Counted from the stretch's first letter, positions 7,542 through 16,617 are shown. The stretch: DNA of 64,000 bases from an uncultured Chloroflexales bacterium (GCA_937918935.1 CAKZSI010000017.1:1-64000); one strand, 5' to 3'. The notes: a model not told the origin generated them from the letters alone. Numbers and translations: made by a program.

Positions 7542-8579
7542 ATGCTTACACCTGGCGACGTCAAGCGCGCCTTACAACACTATGACCTCGGAACGGTCCG
7601 CTCGGTGCGTCCGGCATCACATGGCATGGTCAACGAAACCGCCTTCGTAGAAACGAGCAGCGGGCGTTATGTGGTGCGCCGGAACCAGCGGGCCACGGGA
7701 TGGGGCAGGCTCGAACTGCGGCACCAGTTATTGAACTGGCTGCGCGCCCGGGCCTTTCCCAGCCCGCGCCTGATCCACGCGCGCAATGGCGACAACGCCG
7801 TCGAAGTGGACGGCCGCGTCTTCGAGGTCTTCACCTTCATTGACGGCGACGAGTTCAACATTGACCGCCCGGCGCATATCAGCGGCACGGGCAGCATTCT
7901 CGCCCGCTACCACCGCACCGTGGAGGACTTTCCCTATCTGCCGCCCCCCGAAGCGCCACGCTATAATCCCGGCTCGCTCCTTGGCCTGATCGAGCGCCTG
8001 ATGCAGCGTGATATGATGGGCGAACTCGCCGAACCCCTGAACTGGTACGATCGCCGTGCCGTCCATCTGCGGAACTTGCTGCCCAACGAGGCCTACGATG
8101 CACTGCCGCACGTGCTCATCCACGGCGATATGCACCGTGATAATGTCATCTTCCGCGGCGATACCGTGGCCGCCCTGATTGATTTTGACCAGGTTACGGT
8201 AGATGCGCGGATTGTGGATCTGGCCGACGCGCTGGTGGATTTTACCGTCGGCGCCACTCCGCCCGACTGGTTCCCCTGGGGCGTGTACGCCGGCCCCCTC
8301 GATCCGCAACGCGCCGCGCTGCTCCTGGAAGGGTACCATACCATTGCGCCCCTGACCGAGGCCGAATGCAAGGCCCTGCCCGTGCTCGTTGAAGTGATCT
8401 GGCTCCAGGGCAACCTGCGCCGTGTGCTCGGCACCTCCGACGCCGAACCCGATTACCACCTTGAGGTGCTCCACCAGGGTCGCCGGCTCTCCCAGTGGCT
8501 CCAGGAGCATCCCGATGTCCTCAACGTTGAGGCAAGTGAACAGGAGAACACCATGGCGCAGTCCTCGGGATTGGGCTAG
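7542..8579 (+). CDS. Phosphotransferase, APH/homoserine-kinase-II fold
   Basis: This 345-residue cytoplasmic kinase carries the Brenner motif HGDMHRDN (194-201) and the metal-binding IDFD (213-216), and its N-lobe has YVVRRNQ, where the nucleotide-contacting basic residue is expected. These place it in the aminoglycoside phosphotransferase/choline kinase/homoserine kinase II superfamily. The substrate cannot be read from the sequence; small-molecule alcohols such as homoserine, choline, sugars or thiamine are possible. AGGAG precedes the ATG. It is followed after 12 bp by a small conserved gene in the same direction, so the two are probably co-transcribed. Confidence 0.85.
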   Translation: MLTPGDVKRALQHYDLGTVRSVRPASHGMVNETAFVETSSGRYVVRRNQRATGWGRLELRHQLLNWLRARAFPSPRLIHARNGDNAVEVDGRVFEVFTFIDGDEFNIDRPAHISGTGSILARYHRTVEDFPYLPPPEAPRYNPGSLLGLIERLMQRDMMGELAEPLNWYDRRAVHLRNLLPNEAYDALPHVLIHGDMHRDNVIFRGDTVAALIDFDQVTVDARIVDLADALVDFTVGATPPDWFPWGVYAGPLDPQRAALLLEGYHTIAPLTEAECKALPVLVEVIWLQGNLRRVLGTSDAEPDYHLEVLHQGRRLSQWLQEHPDVLNVEASEQENTMAQSSGLG

Positions 8580-8591
8580 AAGGAGCAGCAC

Positions 8592-9104
8592 ATGTCCGAA
8601 CGACAGGAGTATACCGACGAAGAATGGGCGACCCTCATCAGCGCGCCCATCGCAGTGATCGCCGCGGTGATCGGCGCCAGCCCCAGCGGGCCGATCGGTA
8701 TTTCGCAGGAGGTGGCCGCCGCCGTGCGCGCCTTTGAAGACGCCGCTGAAACCCGCCGCTCCAATCCCCTCATCGCCGCCATGCTGGTCACCCTCCAGGA
8801 CCGCTTCAACGCCTATATCGGCAAAAGCGCCGACGACCCCGCAGTCAAACACATTGACATCTTCGCCCTGGGGCGTGACCCCGCCCGCGCCGTGGCCGCA
8901 TGCCGGGAGGCGGGCGAACTCCTGGCGCGCAAGGCGCCACCCGACACGACCGCCGAGGTGCGCGCATGGCTGATTGATCTGAGCCATCAGGTGGCGCAGG
9001 CCGCCATCGAGGGCGGGTTCATGGGCATGGGCGGCGAACGGGTTAACGAACGCGAACGCGCCATCCTCGCCGAGATTGCCGCGGCCCTGGAAGCAGGTGC
9101 ATGA
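8592..9104 (+). CDS. Conserved hypothetical protein, GFMGMGGERVNERE motif
   Basis: This 170-residue soluble, Ala-rich helical protein has no signal peptide. Its most conserved-looking parts are EEWATLISAPIAVIAAVIGASPSGPIG near the N-terminus and the C-terminal GGFMGMGGERVNERERAILAEIAAAL. I have the impression that proteins with such a C-terminal motif are widespread hypothetical proteins, but I cannot name a function. AAGGAG stands nine bases before the ATG. Its 12-bp distance from the APH-fold kinase gene suggests a functional link with that enzyme. Confidence 0.8.
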   Translation: MSERQEYTDEEWATLISAPIAVIAAVIGASPSGPIGISQEVAAAVRAFEDAAETRRSNPLIAAMLVTLQDRFNAYIGKSADDPAVKHIDIFALGRDPARAVAACREAGELLARKAPPDTTAEVRAWLIDLSHQVAQAAIEGGFMGMGGERVNERERAILAEIAAALEAGA

Positions 9105-9296
9105 GGTTCCGGGGAGGTCTACGCCCTTCCAGACACCTTCTCTCTCCTCAGGGCTTCATGCACATTCGGCCTTCGGCGGTGCGGTTGTTGGAAGAGCCAG
9201 GCTGCTCGGAAAAATCACCTGGAGTTCGGGGCTGGCCCCAGAGACGCTGCCTCAGCCCTGTCTCCTCCTGGCATACGGCGCGGGTCCATGGATACC

Positions 9297-9305
9297 TGGT
9301 ACAAT
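9297..9305 (+). promoter_or_regulatory. Extended -10 promoter TGGTACAAT in the 9105-9409 gap
   Basis: The 305-bp gap before the M16C protease contains no gene. Its one clear signal is TGGTACAAT, identical to the box before tgt at 25241. Transcription would begin near 9312, leaving a leader of about 98 bases before the ATG at 9410. I see no riboswitch or stable hairpin in that leader. Confidence 0.5.
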
Positions 9306-9409
9306 ACAAGGGTCAGATCAAATCTGCGACGCGCGCACGGACGCAAAAGCGCCAATTAGCACGCGCTCCACATTGACGCCGTTCCTGCCCAGCGAAAGCG
9401 AGCACCCCA

Positions 9410-12325
9410 ATGACTCTGACCCATGGCTTTGAATTGCTGCGCGATGAGTACATCGCCGAATTGAACACCCGCGCGCGGCTGTACCGCCACGCCAAAACCG
9501 GCGCCCAACTTCTTTCACTTGAAAATGATGATGAAAATAAGAGCTTTGGCATCACCTTTCGCACCCCACCCTCCGATAGCACCGGCATCGCTCATATCCT
9601 CGAACACTGCGTCCTCTGCGGCTCGCGCAAGTACCCGGTCAAGAAACCCTTCTTTGAACTGATCAAGAGTTCGGTCAAGACCTTCCTCAACGCCATGACC
9701 TACCCGGACAAAACCGTCTACCCGGTCGCGTCCACCAATATGACCGATTTCTACAACCTGGTTGATGTGTACCTCGATGCGGTCTTCTTCCCGCGCCTGA
9801 CGCCCGAGGTGCTGAAACAGGAGGGCTGGCGTTACGAACTGCCCCAACCAGACGCCCCCCTGGTCTTTCAGGGGGTAGTGTACAACGAGATGAAGGGCGC
9901 CTATTCGTCGCCCGATAGTCTGCTCTACCGCTACAGCCAGCAGGCCCTCTTCCCCGATACGACCTATGGCGTCTCCTCGGGCGGCGATCCGCGGCACATT
10001 CCCGACCTTACCTACGAGCAGTTCAAACGCTTCCACGAAACCCTCTACCATCCCTCCAACGCGCGCATCTTCTTCTACGGCGACGACGACCCGGAACGCC
10101 GCCTGCGGGTGCTCGACGCCTACCTCAGCCAGTTCGAGCCGCTGGAGAGTCCCTCGCAGATCGCTCTGCAACCTCGCTTCGAGGCCCCCCGCGTCGTCGA
10201 GCAGACCTATGCCGCCCCGAGCGAGGAGAGCGGCAGGAAGGGCATGGTCACCGTAAGCTGGATGCTCGGCGAGGAAACTGATATGACCCGCGTGCTGGCC
10301 CTCGATGTGCTCAGCTACATCCTGGTCGGCACCGCCGCCGCCCCGCTCTACAAGGCACTGATGGACTCGCGCCTGGGCGAGAGTCTCACCGGCAGCGGCT
10401 ACTACGACGGGCTGCGCCAGCACACCTTCTCGGTGGGTCTGAAGGGGATTGACCCCGCCGATGCGGCAAAGGTCGAGGAACTGGCCCTCCACACCCTCGA
10501 GCGCCTGGCCAGCGAGGGGATCGACCCCGAGCAGGTGGCCGCGGCCCTCAACACGGTCGAGTTCGCCCTCCGCGAGAACAACACCGGGGCCTTCCCGCGC
10601 GGCCTGAGCCTGATGCTCCGCGCCCTGCACACCTGGCTCTACGACGGCGATCCTCTCGCCGCGCTGCGCTTCGAGGCGCCCCTGGAGGCAATCAAGGCGG
10701 CCGTGGCTCGCGGTGAGCCGATCTTCGAACGCCTCATTCGCGAAACGTTGCTCGATAATCCTCACCGCGTGCGCGTGGTGCTGCGCCCCGACCCCGCCCA
10801 GGCCGAGCGCGACGCCGCCGCGGAGCGCGACCGTCTCGAGGCCGCCCGCGCCGCGATGAGCGCGGCTGATCTCGAGCGCCTGGTGGTTGAGACCGCCGAA
10901 CTGCACCGGCGCATGGAGGAACCGGATCGCCCCGAGGATCTCGCCCGCATCCCTACCCTCACCATCGCCGACCTCGACCGCCACGGCAAGACCATTCCCA
11001 CCGATGAACTGCGCGTGGGTGGCACGCCGCTGCTCTTCCACGACCTCTTTACCAACGGGGTGGTGTATCTCGACCTGGCCTTCGACCTGCGGGCGCTGCC
11101 GCCCGAGTTGCTGCCCTTCGTGCCCCTCTTCGCTCGCGCCCTCACCGAGATGGGCACCAATAAAGAAGATTTTGTGCGCCTCGTGCAGCGCATCGGCCGC
11201 GAGACCGGCGGCATCGGCGCCTCGGCCATCACTGCCACCCACGTGATCACCGGCGAGCCGGTGGGCCGGCTGCTGGTGCGCGGCAAGAGCACCCTGGCCC
11301 GGACCGGGGCCATGCTGGCGATTATTCGCGACATCCTGCTCGAGGCACGTCTGGACGAGCAGGAACGCTTCCGCCAGATCGTCACCCGCGCAAAAGCTGG
11401 CCGCGAGTCGTCACTGGTCCCCAGCGGCAACGCCTACGCCCGCAAGCGCCTGGCGGCGCGCTTCGATGCCGCCGAGTGGGCCGACGAGCAGATGAGCGGC
11501 ATCAGCGGCCTGTTCTTTGTGCGCGAACTGGAGCGCCGCGTCGCCGATGACTGGCCCGGCGTCCTGGCGCAACTGGAGGCGCTGCGCCGCCACCTCATCA
11601 ATCGCGCGGCCCTCATCGCCAACGTGACGGTGGATCGGCGCGGCTTTAACGCCATCGAACCGGCCCTCGACGACTTTCTCGCCGAATTGCCCGCCGCACC
11701 CTACGCACCCGCCACCTGGCGCGTGGCCGAGGCCGGCCCGAACGAGGGCCTGATCATCCCCGCCCAGGTCAACTATGTCGCCAAGGGCGCCAATCTCAAG
11801 GCCCTGGGTATGAATGTCGGCGGGGCGGCCAGCGCGGTTACCCGCTTCCTCTACAACGCCTACCTGCTCGAAAAGATCCGCGTGCAGGGTGGCGCCTACG
11901 GCGCCGGCAGCAGTTACGACCGCAGCACCGGGATCTTCGCCTGGACGTCGTACCGCGATCCCCACCTGCTGCGCACTCTGGAGGTGTATGACGGCACCGC
12001 CGCCTTCCTGCGGAGCGTGGAACTGGATCGCCTGACGGTCGAACGCAGCATCATCGGCACCATTGGCGACCTGGACGCCTACCAGTTGCCCGACGCGCGG
12101 GGCTACACCGCCCTGGTGCGCCACCTGACCGGCGTCAGCGATGCGTATCGTCAGAGCATCCGCGAGCAAATCCTCGACGCCACCGCCGACGACTTCCGCG
12201 CCTTCGCCGATGCAGCGGAGGCCGCCAGCACCCACGGCATCATCACCGTCCTTGGCTCGGCCGAGGCCATCGCAGCCGCCAACCGGGAGCGTCCGGGTCT
12301 GTTGCAGCCGGTACAGGTGTTGTAA
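9410..12325 (+). CDS. M16C zinc metallopeptidase, presequence protease (PreP/Cym1) family
   Basis: The 971-residue length and features match the PreP/Cym1 subfamily of M16 peptidases, which form a two-half clam shell that degrades short peptides. The inverted zinc motif HILEH is at residues 62-66 within GIAHILEHCVLCGSRKYPVKKPF, followed by the family hallmark SSVKTFLNAMTYPDKTVYPVAS. The C-terminal half holds GGAYGAGSSYDRSTGIF, the substrate-binding Arg/Tyr region. No signal peptide is present, so it acts in the cytoplasm. The gene is followed immediately by an intrinsic terminator and is transcribed alone. It is the second M16 peptidase in the window but is only distantly related to the first. 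Confidence 0.95.
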   Translation: MTLTHGFELLRDEYIAELNTRARLYRHAKTGAQLLSLENDDENKSFGITFRTPPSDSTGIAHILEHCVLCGSRKYPVKKPFFELIKSSVKTFLNAMTYPDKTVYPVASTNMTDFYNLVDVYLDAVFFPRLTPEVLKQEGWRYELPQPDAPLVFQGVVYNEMKGAYSSPDSLLYRYSQQALFPDTTYGVSSGGDPRHIPDLTYEQFKRFHETLYHPSNARIFFYGDDDPERRLRVLDAYLSQFEPLESPSQIALQPRFEAPRVVEQTYAAPSEESGRKGMVTVSWMLGEETDMTRVLALDVLSYILVGTAAAPLYKALMDSRLGESLTGSGYYDGLRQHTFSVGLKGIDPADAAKVEELALHTLERLASEGIDPEQVAAALNTVEFALRENNTGAFPRGLSLMLRALHTWLYDGDPLAALRFEAPLEAIKAAVARGEPIFERLIRETLLDNPHRVRVVLRPDPAQAERDAAAERDRLEAARAAMSAADLERLVVETAELHRRMEEPDRPEDLARIPTLTIADLDRHGKTIPTDELRVGGTPLLFHDLFTNGVVYLDLAFDLRALPPELLPFVPLFARALTEMGTNKEDFVRLVQRIGRETGGIGASAITATHVITGEPVGRLLVRGKSTLARTGAMLAIIRDILLEARLDEQERFRQIVTRAKAGRESSLVPSGNAYARKRLAARFDAAEWADEQMSGISGLFFVRELERRVADDWPGVLAQLEALRRHLINRAALIANVTVDRRGFNAIEPALDDFLAELPAAPYAPATWRVAEAGPNEGLIIPAQVNYVAKGANLKALGMNVGGAASAVTRFLYNAYLLEKIRVQGGAYGAGSSYDRSTGIFAWTSYRDPHLLRTLEVYDGTAAFLRSVELDRLTVERSIIGTIGDLDAYQLPDARGYTALVRHLTGVSDAYRQSIREQILDATADDFRAFADAAEAASTHGIITVLGSAEAIAAANRERPGLLQPVQVL

Positions 12326-12352
12326 GGCCTGGTTTCGCTGAGCGGCCTTTTT
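12324..12352 (+). terminator. Rho-independent terminator of the M16C gene
   Basis: AAGGCC, beginning within the stop codon, pairs with GGCCTT across a 14-base loop and runs into TTTTT. This is one of the few classical intrinsic terminators in the window. Confidence 0.65.
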
Positions 12353-12360
12353 CGTACCAG

Positions 12361-12470
12361 CCCGGAGGAGATACGGAGGGCTGTAACCCTCTCGGCGATC
12401 CTTTCGGTTCCGCCCGCCGCAGGCGGGACGGAGAGTACGGGGAGGCGGAGTCTCCCCGCACTCTCCAGAC
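12361..12470. repeat. Cluster of GC hairpins, partly module B-like
   Basis: Three small inverted repeats follow one another: GGAGGGC-TGTA-ACCCTC, CCCGCC-GCA-GGCGGG and GGGGAG-n7-CTCCCC. The first resembles module B of the dispersed element. The cluster lies between the M16C terminator and the CPBP-like gene. Confidence 0.45.
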
Positions 12471-12515
12471 GGCACTTCATACGCAGCATCGTCATCGAAA
12501 CAGGAGCGCCTCGGC

Positions 12516-13532
12516 GTGGCTCGCGAACAGGACCATTCTCACCCCACCGACATGTTCGGCTTGCCTGAAGGACTGCTCGCCGCCATCGTCGCCGCGCTGC
12601 TGCTGATCGGGGCCTTCGCGCTGCACGTGTTCGCCACCCCTATGCCTCCCGCCGAGCGCTGGGGCAGCCTGACCACCTTTGGCTTCCTGGCCCTGGGGTT
12701 GACCCTGCCCGGCTGCGCCGCGCTGTACGACGGGCTGGGCCGCGTGGTGCGGCGCGACCGGCGCGCCCTGGCCGCGCTGCTGGCTTTGGCGCCCACTCTC
12801 TACGCAGCCTACGCCCTCGCGGTGCGCGAACTGACCACGGTGGGGCTGCTCTCGGCGATCCTCTTCACCGTCGTGCCCGCCCTGGCCTTCGGCCTGGCCC
12901 GCGAGCGCCGGCAACCCACCCTCGCCGACGCTGTGGCGCTGACCTACCTCAGCCTGGCCCTGGGTCTGCACCTCGTTCCCCAACTCACCCTGCCGCAGCA
13001 GGGCGGGCTGGTGGGCTTCTTCTCCCTGGCTATCGTGCCGCTGCTGCTCGTCCTCTTCGCGGCCAGGGGGTGGCCCGGCCTGGGCTTCACCTGGCACCTC
13101 AGCGGGGGCGAACTGCGCGATGCCCTGGCCGCCGGGCTGCTGGCAACCGCCCTGGCCCTGGGCGCCAGCGCACTACTGTATGGAATCCGACCCGCCAGCG
13201 GCCTGCCCACTGCCACCTCATTTATTATGTCAATCATTACCAGCTACTTCTTCGTGGCCCTGCCCGCTGAACTGCTCCTGCGCGGCGGCGCGCAGAACGG
13301 CCTGGCCCGTGCCCTGGCGGGCCGCTTCGGAACACGCGCGCCGTGGCTGGCCCTCGCCGCAGCCACGGCCCTCTCGGCGCTGGCCGGCATCGCTCCGGGC
13401 GGGTGGGCGCCGGGGCCGCTGGCCGGGGGCATCGCCGGTCTCGCCGCTGGCTGGAGCTACATGCGCACCGGCAAGCTCACCGCCGCCGCTCTCGCCAGCG
13501 GGCTGGTGGTGCTGGGGGTAAACCTGGTCTGA
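12516..13532 (+). CDS. Multi-pass membrane protein, degenerate CPBP (Abi/CAAX-protease-like)
   Basis: The 338-residue protein has about eight hydrophobic segments. The C-terminal part resembles the CPBP intramembrane protease family: AELLLRGGAQNGLARAL occupies the place of the EExxxR motif, and the last helix (GKLTAAALASGLVVLGVNLV) occupies the place of the catalytic His helix. Only one Glu of the usual pair is present and the His is replaced by Ser, so it is probably not an active protease. The start is uncertain: GTG at 12516 or ATG at 12552. Confidence 0.65.
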   Translation: MAREQDHSHPTDMFGLPEGLLAAIVAALLLIGAFALHVFATPMPPAERWGSLTTFGFLALGLTLPGCAALYDGLGRVVRRDRRALAALLALAPTLYAAYALAVRELTTVGLLSAILFTVVPALAFGLARERRQPTLADAVALTYLSLALGLHLVPQLTLPQQGGLVGFFSLAIVPLLLVLFAARGWPGLGFTWHLSGGELRDALAAGLLATALALGASALLYGIRPASGLPTATSFIMSIITSYFFVALPAELLLRGGAQNGLARALAGRFGTRAPWLALAAATALSALAGIAPGGWAPGPLAGGIAGLAAGWSYMRTGKLTAAALASGLVVLGVNLV

Positions 13533-13622
13533 ACCTGCGCCTCCGACATGCATTCGTGTTGAACACAGTGCATGCGTATCATCGTCCGATTGAGGCATCC
13601 TGATGAGGAGAGGAGACCCTGC

Positions 13623-14972
13623 ATGACCGCCCCCACCGTAGCCGCGCCGCCGATTGACGATCGTCGCGAACTGGCCGGCTGGTACTTCTACGATTGGGCC
13701 AACTCGGCCTTTTCGACTACTGTCGTCACCGTCTTTCTCGGGCCGTTTCTCACCTCCATCACCGAGGCCGCCGCCGACGAGCGCGGCCTGGTCTACCCCC
13801 TCGGCATCCCCGTCGCCGCCGGCGCCTTCTTTCCCTACATGGTCTCGCTGTCGGTTCTGCTCCAGGTCTTCTTCCTGCCTGTCCTGGGCGCCATCGCCGA
13901 TTACTCCCACGCCAAGAAGGGCATGCTGGCCACCTTCGCCTACATCGGCGCGGTCGCCACACTGTTGATGTACTTCCTGGACGGCAACCGCTACTTCCTG
14001 GGCGGGCTGCTGTTCCTGATCGCCAACCTCTCCTTCGGCGCGTCCATCGTCTTCTACAATGCCTTTCTGCCCGAAATCTCCAGCCCCGACCGGCGCGACG
14101 CCGTCTCGTCGCGCGGCTGGGCTATGGGCTACCTGGGCGGCGGCTTGCTCTTGCTGGCCAATCTGGTGTTATTCAGCAATCGCGAGGCGCTGGGCCTGCC
14201 CACCGACCTGGCGGTGCGCATCAGTCTGGCCTCGGCGGGGATGTGGTGGGCCATCTTCACCATTGTTCCGCTCCTCACCCTGCGCCGCCGCGAGCCGTTG
14301 AAGCGTCTCCCGCCGGGAGAGCACTACCTCACCATCGGCTTCAAGCAACTGGCCCACACCTTCCGCGAGATGCGCCACTACCCGCAGACGCTGCTGTTCC
14401 TGGGCGCCTACCTGCTCTACAACGACGGCATCCAGGCGGTTATCGCCCTGGCCTCACAGTTCGGCGCACGCGAGCTTGGCCTGGATCAGGGGATACTCAT
14501 TCAGGCGATCTTGATGGTGCAATTCGTGGCCTTCCTCGGGGCACTGGCCTTTGGCTGGGTGGCGCAGCGCATCGGCTCGAAGCGCGCCATTCTCGTCAGC
14601 CTGGTCATCTGGGGCGGCGCGGTGGTCTACGGTTATGTTATGCCCGCGGGCGTACCGGCGCAGTTCTTCCTGCTGGCGGCGATCATCGCCGTGGTGCTGG
14701 GGGGCAGCCAGGCCATCAGCCGCTCGGTCTTCTCGCTGATGATCCCGAAGGGCCAGGAAGCGGAGTACTTCGGCATCTACGAGGTGAGCGAGCGGGGCAC
14801 GAGCTGGCTGGCCCCCTTTCTCTTCGGGCTGGCCTACCAGTTCACCGACAGCTACCGCATCGCGATCATTTCGCTGATCATCTTCTTCGTGGCGGGGTTC
14901 GCGCTGCTGCTCTTCGTGGACGTGCGTCGCGCCGCCGAAGCGGCGGGCAACGTGGCCCCGGCGAATGTGTAA
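13623..14972 (+). CDS. MFS transporter, UMF1/Atg22 family
   Basis: This 449-residue membrane protein has about 12 transmembrane helices and the N-terminal signature AGWYFYDWANSAFSTTVVTVFLGPFL, typical of the UMF1/vacuole-effluxer Atg22 branch of the major facilitator superfamily. SQAISRSVFSLMIPKGQEAEYFGIYEVSERGTSWLAP near the C-terminus is also diagnostic. Bacterial members are generally uncharacterised; eukaryotic Atg22 exports amino acids from the vacuole, which is only a weak guide here. AGGAGA lies ten bases before the ATG. The gene ends in a strong hairpin shared with the convergent two-component operon. Confidence 0.88.
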   Translation: MTAPTVAAPPIDDRRELAGWYFYDWANSAFSTTVVTVFLGPFLTSITEAAADERGLVYPLGIPVAAGAFFPYMVSLSVLLQVFFLPVLGAIADYSHAKKGMLATFAYIGAVATLLMYFLDGNRYFLGGLLFLIANLSFGASIVFYNAFLPEISSPDRRDAVSSRGWAMGYLGGGLLLLANLVLFSNREALGLPTDLAVRISLASAGMWWAIFTIVPLLTLRRREPLKRLPPGEHYLTIGFKQLAHTFREMRHYPQTLLFLGAYLLYNDGIQAVIALASQFGARELGLDQGILIQAILMVQFVAFLGALAFGWVAQRIGSKRAILVSLVIWGGAVVYGYVMPAGVPAQFFLLAAIIAVVLGGSQAISRSVFSLMIPKGQEAEYFGIYEVSERGTSWLAPFLFGLAYQFTDSYRIAIISLIIFFVAGFALLLFVDVRRAAEAAGNVAPANV

Positions 14973-14995
14973 AGACGGCCCGGGGGCCGTCTTTA
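14970..14995. terminator. Bidirectional terminator
   Basis: TAAAGACGGCC and GGCCGTCTTTA form a perfect 11-bp stem around a CGGG loop, with the MFS stop codon within the left arm. The A-rich and T-rich stem ends let it act in both directions, between the MFS gene and the convergent operon that ends at 15006. Confidence 0.75.
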
Positions 14996-15005
14996 CGCAA
15001 AGCCT

Positions 15006-15266
15006 TTACCGTCGCGGCGGTGATCGGCGGCGCCTGCCGGCGCCACGCTCAACCATCGTCCGCCAGGCAGCATCAGGGTCGGGAGGGCTGGCGAGGATCT
15101 GGTCGCTCACACGGTTTGCCTGAGCATCGTTGAGCAGGGCCAGTTCCCGTTCGCGCTCCTCAGTTTCGGGGCTTAGATGGGCGTAATCGCGCCAGAGGCG
15201 CCAGAGCAGAACGATCAGGCCAACCAGCGCCAGGGCGGCCAGGCCAAAGAGCAGATAGAGCGTCAT
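15006..15266 (-). CDS. Small single-pass membrane protein of the two-component operon
   Basis: The 86-residue protein has one N-terminal transmembrane helix (MTLYLLFGLAALALVGLIVLLWRLW), a cytoplasmic charged stretch (SPETEERERELALLNDAQANRV) and a basic tail GAGRRRRSPPRR. Its ATG overlaps the response-regulator stop as ATGA, so translation is coupled. No family is recognised. Because the histidine kinase of this operon lacks any membrane or sensing domain, this protein is a candidate membrane partner, but that is inference from position. Confidence 0.75.
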   Translation of the reverse strand: MTLYLLFGLAALALVGLIVLLWRLWRDYAHLSPETEERERELALLNDAQANRVSDQILASPPDPDAAWRTMVERGAGRRRRSPPRR

Positions 15267-15892
15267 CGACGCCCCTCCTGGCGCTGCTTGTAAAAGATCC
15301 CTGCGGCCTCGGTCCGATTGCTCACCCCGAGTTTCTGGTAGATATTCTGGAGGTGGAACTTGACCGTGTTCTCGCTGACGTTGAGGCGCTGGGCGATCTG
15401 GGTATTGGTCAATCCCTGGGCCACCAGCGAGAGCACCTCGGCCTCGCGCTCGGAGAGATCGGCGGCCGGGCCGGGGCGGTGGCGTTGCTGGCGCAACCAG
15501 CGCCGGGCGGCCTGTGGAAAGACCAGTTGCCCCTGGTAGACCTGGCGGATGCAGGCCACCGTCTGCTGGGGCGGTTCGGTCTTCAGGGCAAAACCATCGG
15601 CCTCGGCTTCGAGGGCCGACTGGATGGTGTCGCCATCGTAGAACGCCGAGAGCACCAGCACCTTGGCCGGCAAGCCCTCGGCGCGAATGCGTTGCAGGCA
15701 CTCGAGCCCGCTGACCGTGGGCATCTGCAAATCGAGGACCACCACATCGGGCCGTAAGGCGCGCACTGCGTCGAGCACCTGGTCACCGTCGCTGGCGGTG
15801 CCGACCACCTCAATATCGCCCTCGGCCTCGATCAGCGAGCGCAGCCCCTCCAGCACCAGCGCATGGTCATCGGCAAGAAAAACTCTAATCAT
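15263..15892 (-). CDS. NarL/FixJ-type response regulator
   Basis: The 209-residue protein has a receiver domain (acidic pair D8-D9, phosphoacceptor D54 in VVLDLQMP, conserved Ser in VLSAF and Lys in ALKTEPP) and a C-terminal LuxR-type helix-turn-helix (LSEREAEVLSLVAQGLTNTQIAQRLNVSENTVKFHLQNIYQKLGV). It binds DNA as a dimer when phosphorylated. Its ATG overlaps the kinase stop by 8 bp, and its own stop overlaps the start of the small membrane protein. Targets are unknown; autoregulation is usual for this type. Confidence 0.94.
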   Translation of the reverse strand: MIRVFLADDHALVLEGLRSLIEAEGDIEVVGTASDGDQVLDAVRALRPDVVVLDLQMPTVSGLECLQRIRAEGLPAKVLVLSAFYDGDTIQSALEAEADGFALKTEPPQQTVACIRQVYQGQLVFPQAARRWLRQQRHRPGPAADLSEREAEVLSLVAQGLTNTQIAQRLNVSENTVKFHLQNIYQKLGVSNRTEAAGIFYKQRQEGRR

Positions 15893-16580
15893 TTCTACCG
15901 TAGGGTACCTCAACCCGCACCCGCGTGCCCCGACCGGGAGTGCTCTCGATATTGAAACTTCCGCCGAGCAGATGCACCCGCTCGCGCATCCCCTCCAGAC
16001 CAAAGTGCCCGGCCAGGGGTCGCTGCATCACCGCGGCGACATCGAAGCCCTGGCCATCATCGCACACCTGCATCGCTATCCGGCGCCCATCACAACTCAG
16101 GGTAACCCTATGGCGCCGGGCCTGCCCGTGACGCGCGGCGTTCGAGAGGGCCTCTTGCAGAATCCGGTAGAGTGAGATTTTAACCGGCAGCGGCACCGCT
16201 GGCAACTCGCCCAGGATCTCCAGGCTGACGGGATTGCCGGTCAACTCTTCGTGCTGAATCACCAGACCTTCGAGGATGGAGACCAGGTCGCGGCGCTCGA
16301 ACTCGGGCGGGCGGAAGGCGCCCATGAAATTGCGGATCTCGTTGAGCGCATGCTCCAGCAACCCGATGCTGCGCTTGATGCGCAGCAACTCATCATTGAG
16401 CGACGGTTGCTGCTGCGCCAAACGCCGTTGCACCACATACAGTTGCGACAACGCGGCGAAAATATTCTGAACCGGACCATCGTGAATGTCAAGGATGATC
16501 CGGCCCACTTCGCGCTCAGCAATCTCGAGGAACCGCCCGGAGGCTTCCGTGTTCCCGTTGTCCGGTTGAATACCTGTCAT
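15885..16580 (-). CDS. Cytoplasmic histidine kinase, HisKA_3 (NarL-partner) type
   Basis: The 231-residue kinase consists only of a HisKA_3 dimerisation/phosphoacceptor domain (ILDIHDGPVQNIFAAL, His33) and an HATPase domain (N-box LQEALSNAARHG, G1 DDGQGFD, G2 GLEGMRERV). No sensor domain or membrane segment exists, so the signal must come from a partner or from the cytoplasm. It phosphorylates the regulator encoded by the overlapping downstream gene. GGAAAGG precedes the ATG. Confidence 0.92.
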   Translation of the reverse strand: MTGIQPDNGNTEASGRFLEIAEREVGRIILDIHDGPVQNIFAALSQLYVVQRRLAQQQPSLNDELLRIKRSIGLLEHALNEIRNFMGAFRPPEFERRDLVSILEGLVIQHEELTGNPVSLEILGELPAVPLPVKISLYRILQEALSNAARHGQARRHRVTLSCDGRRIAMQVCDDGQGFDVAAVMQRPLAGHFGLEGMRERVHLLGGSFNIESTPGRGTRVRVEVPYGRND

Positions 16581-16611
16581 GGCTGCGCCGCCTTTCCAGA
16601 CATGTGTACAT

Positions 16612-16617
16612 ATTATA
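16612..16617 (-). promoter_or_regulatory. TATAAT -10 box of the two-component operon
   Basis: The minus strand reads TGTATAATATGTACACATG, with a consensus -10 box about 31 bases before the kinase ATG. ATGTACACAT nearby is an almost perfect palindrome and could be an operator. No clear -35 box is seen. Confidence 0.4.

Noticed and set aside
9515-11242. Minus-strand frame of 575 codons opposite the M16C protease
   Set aside because: It is a codon-bias shadow, with no motif and no ribosome-binding site.
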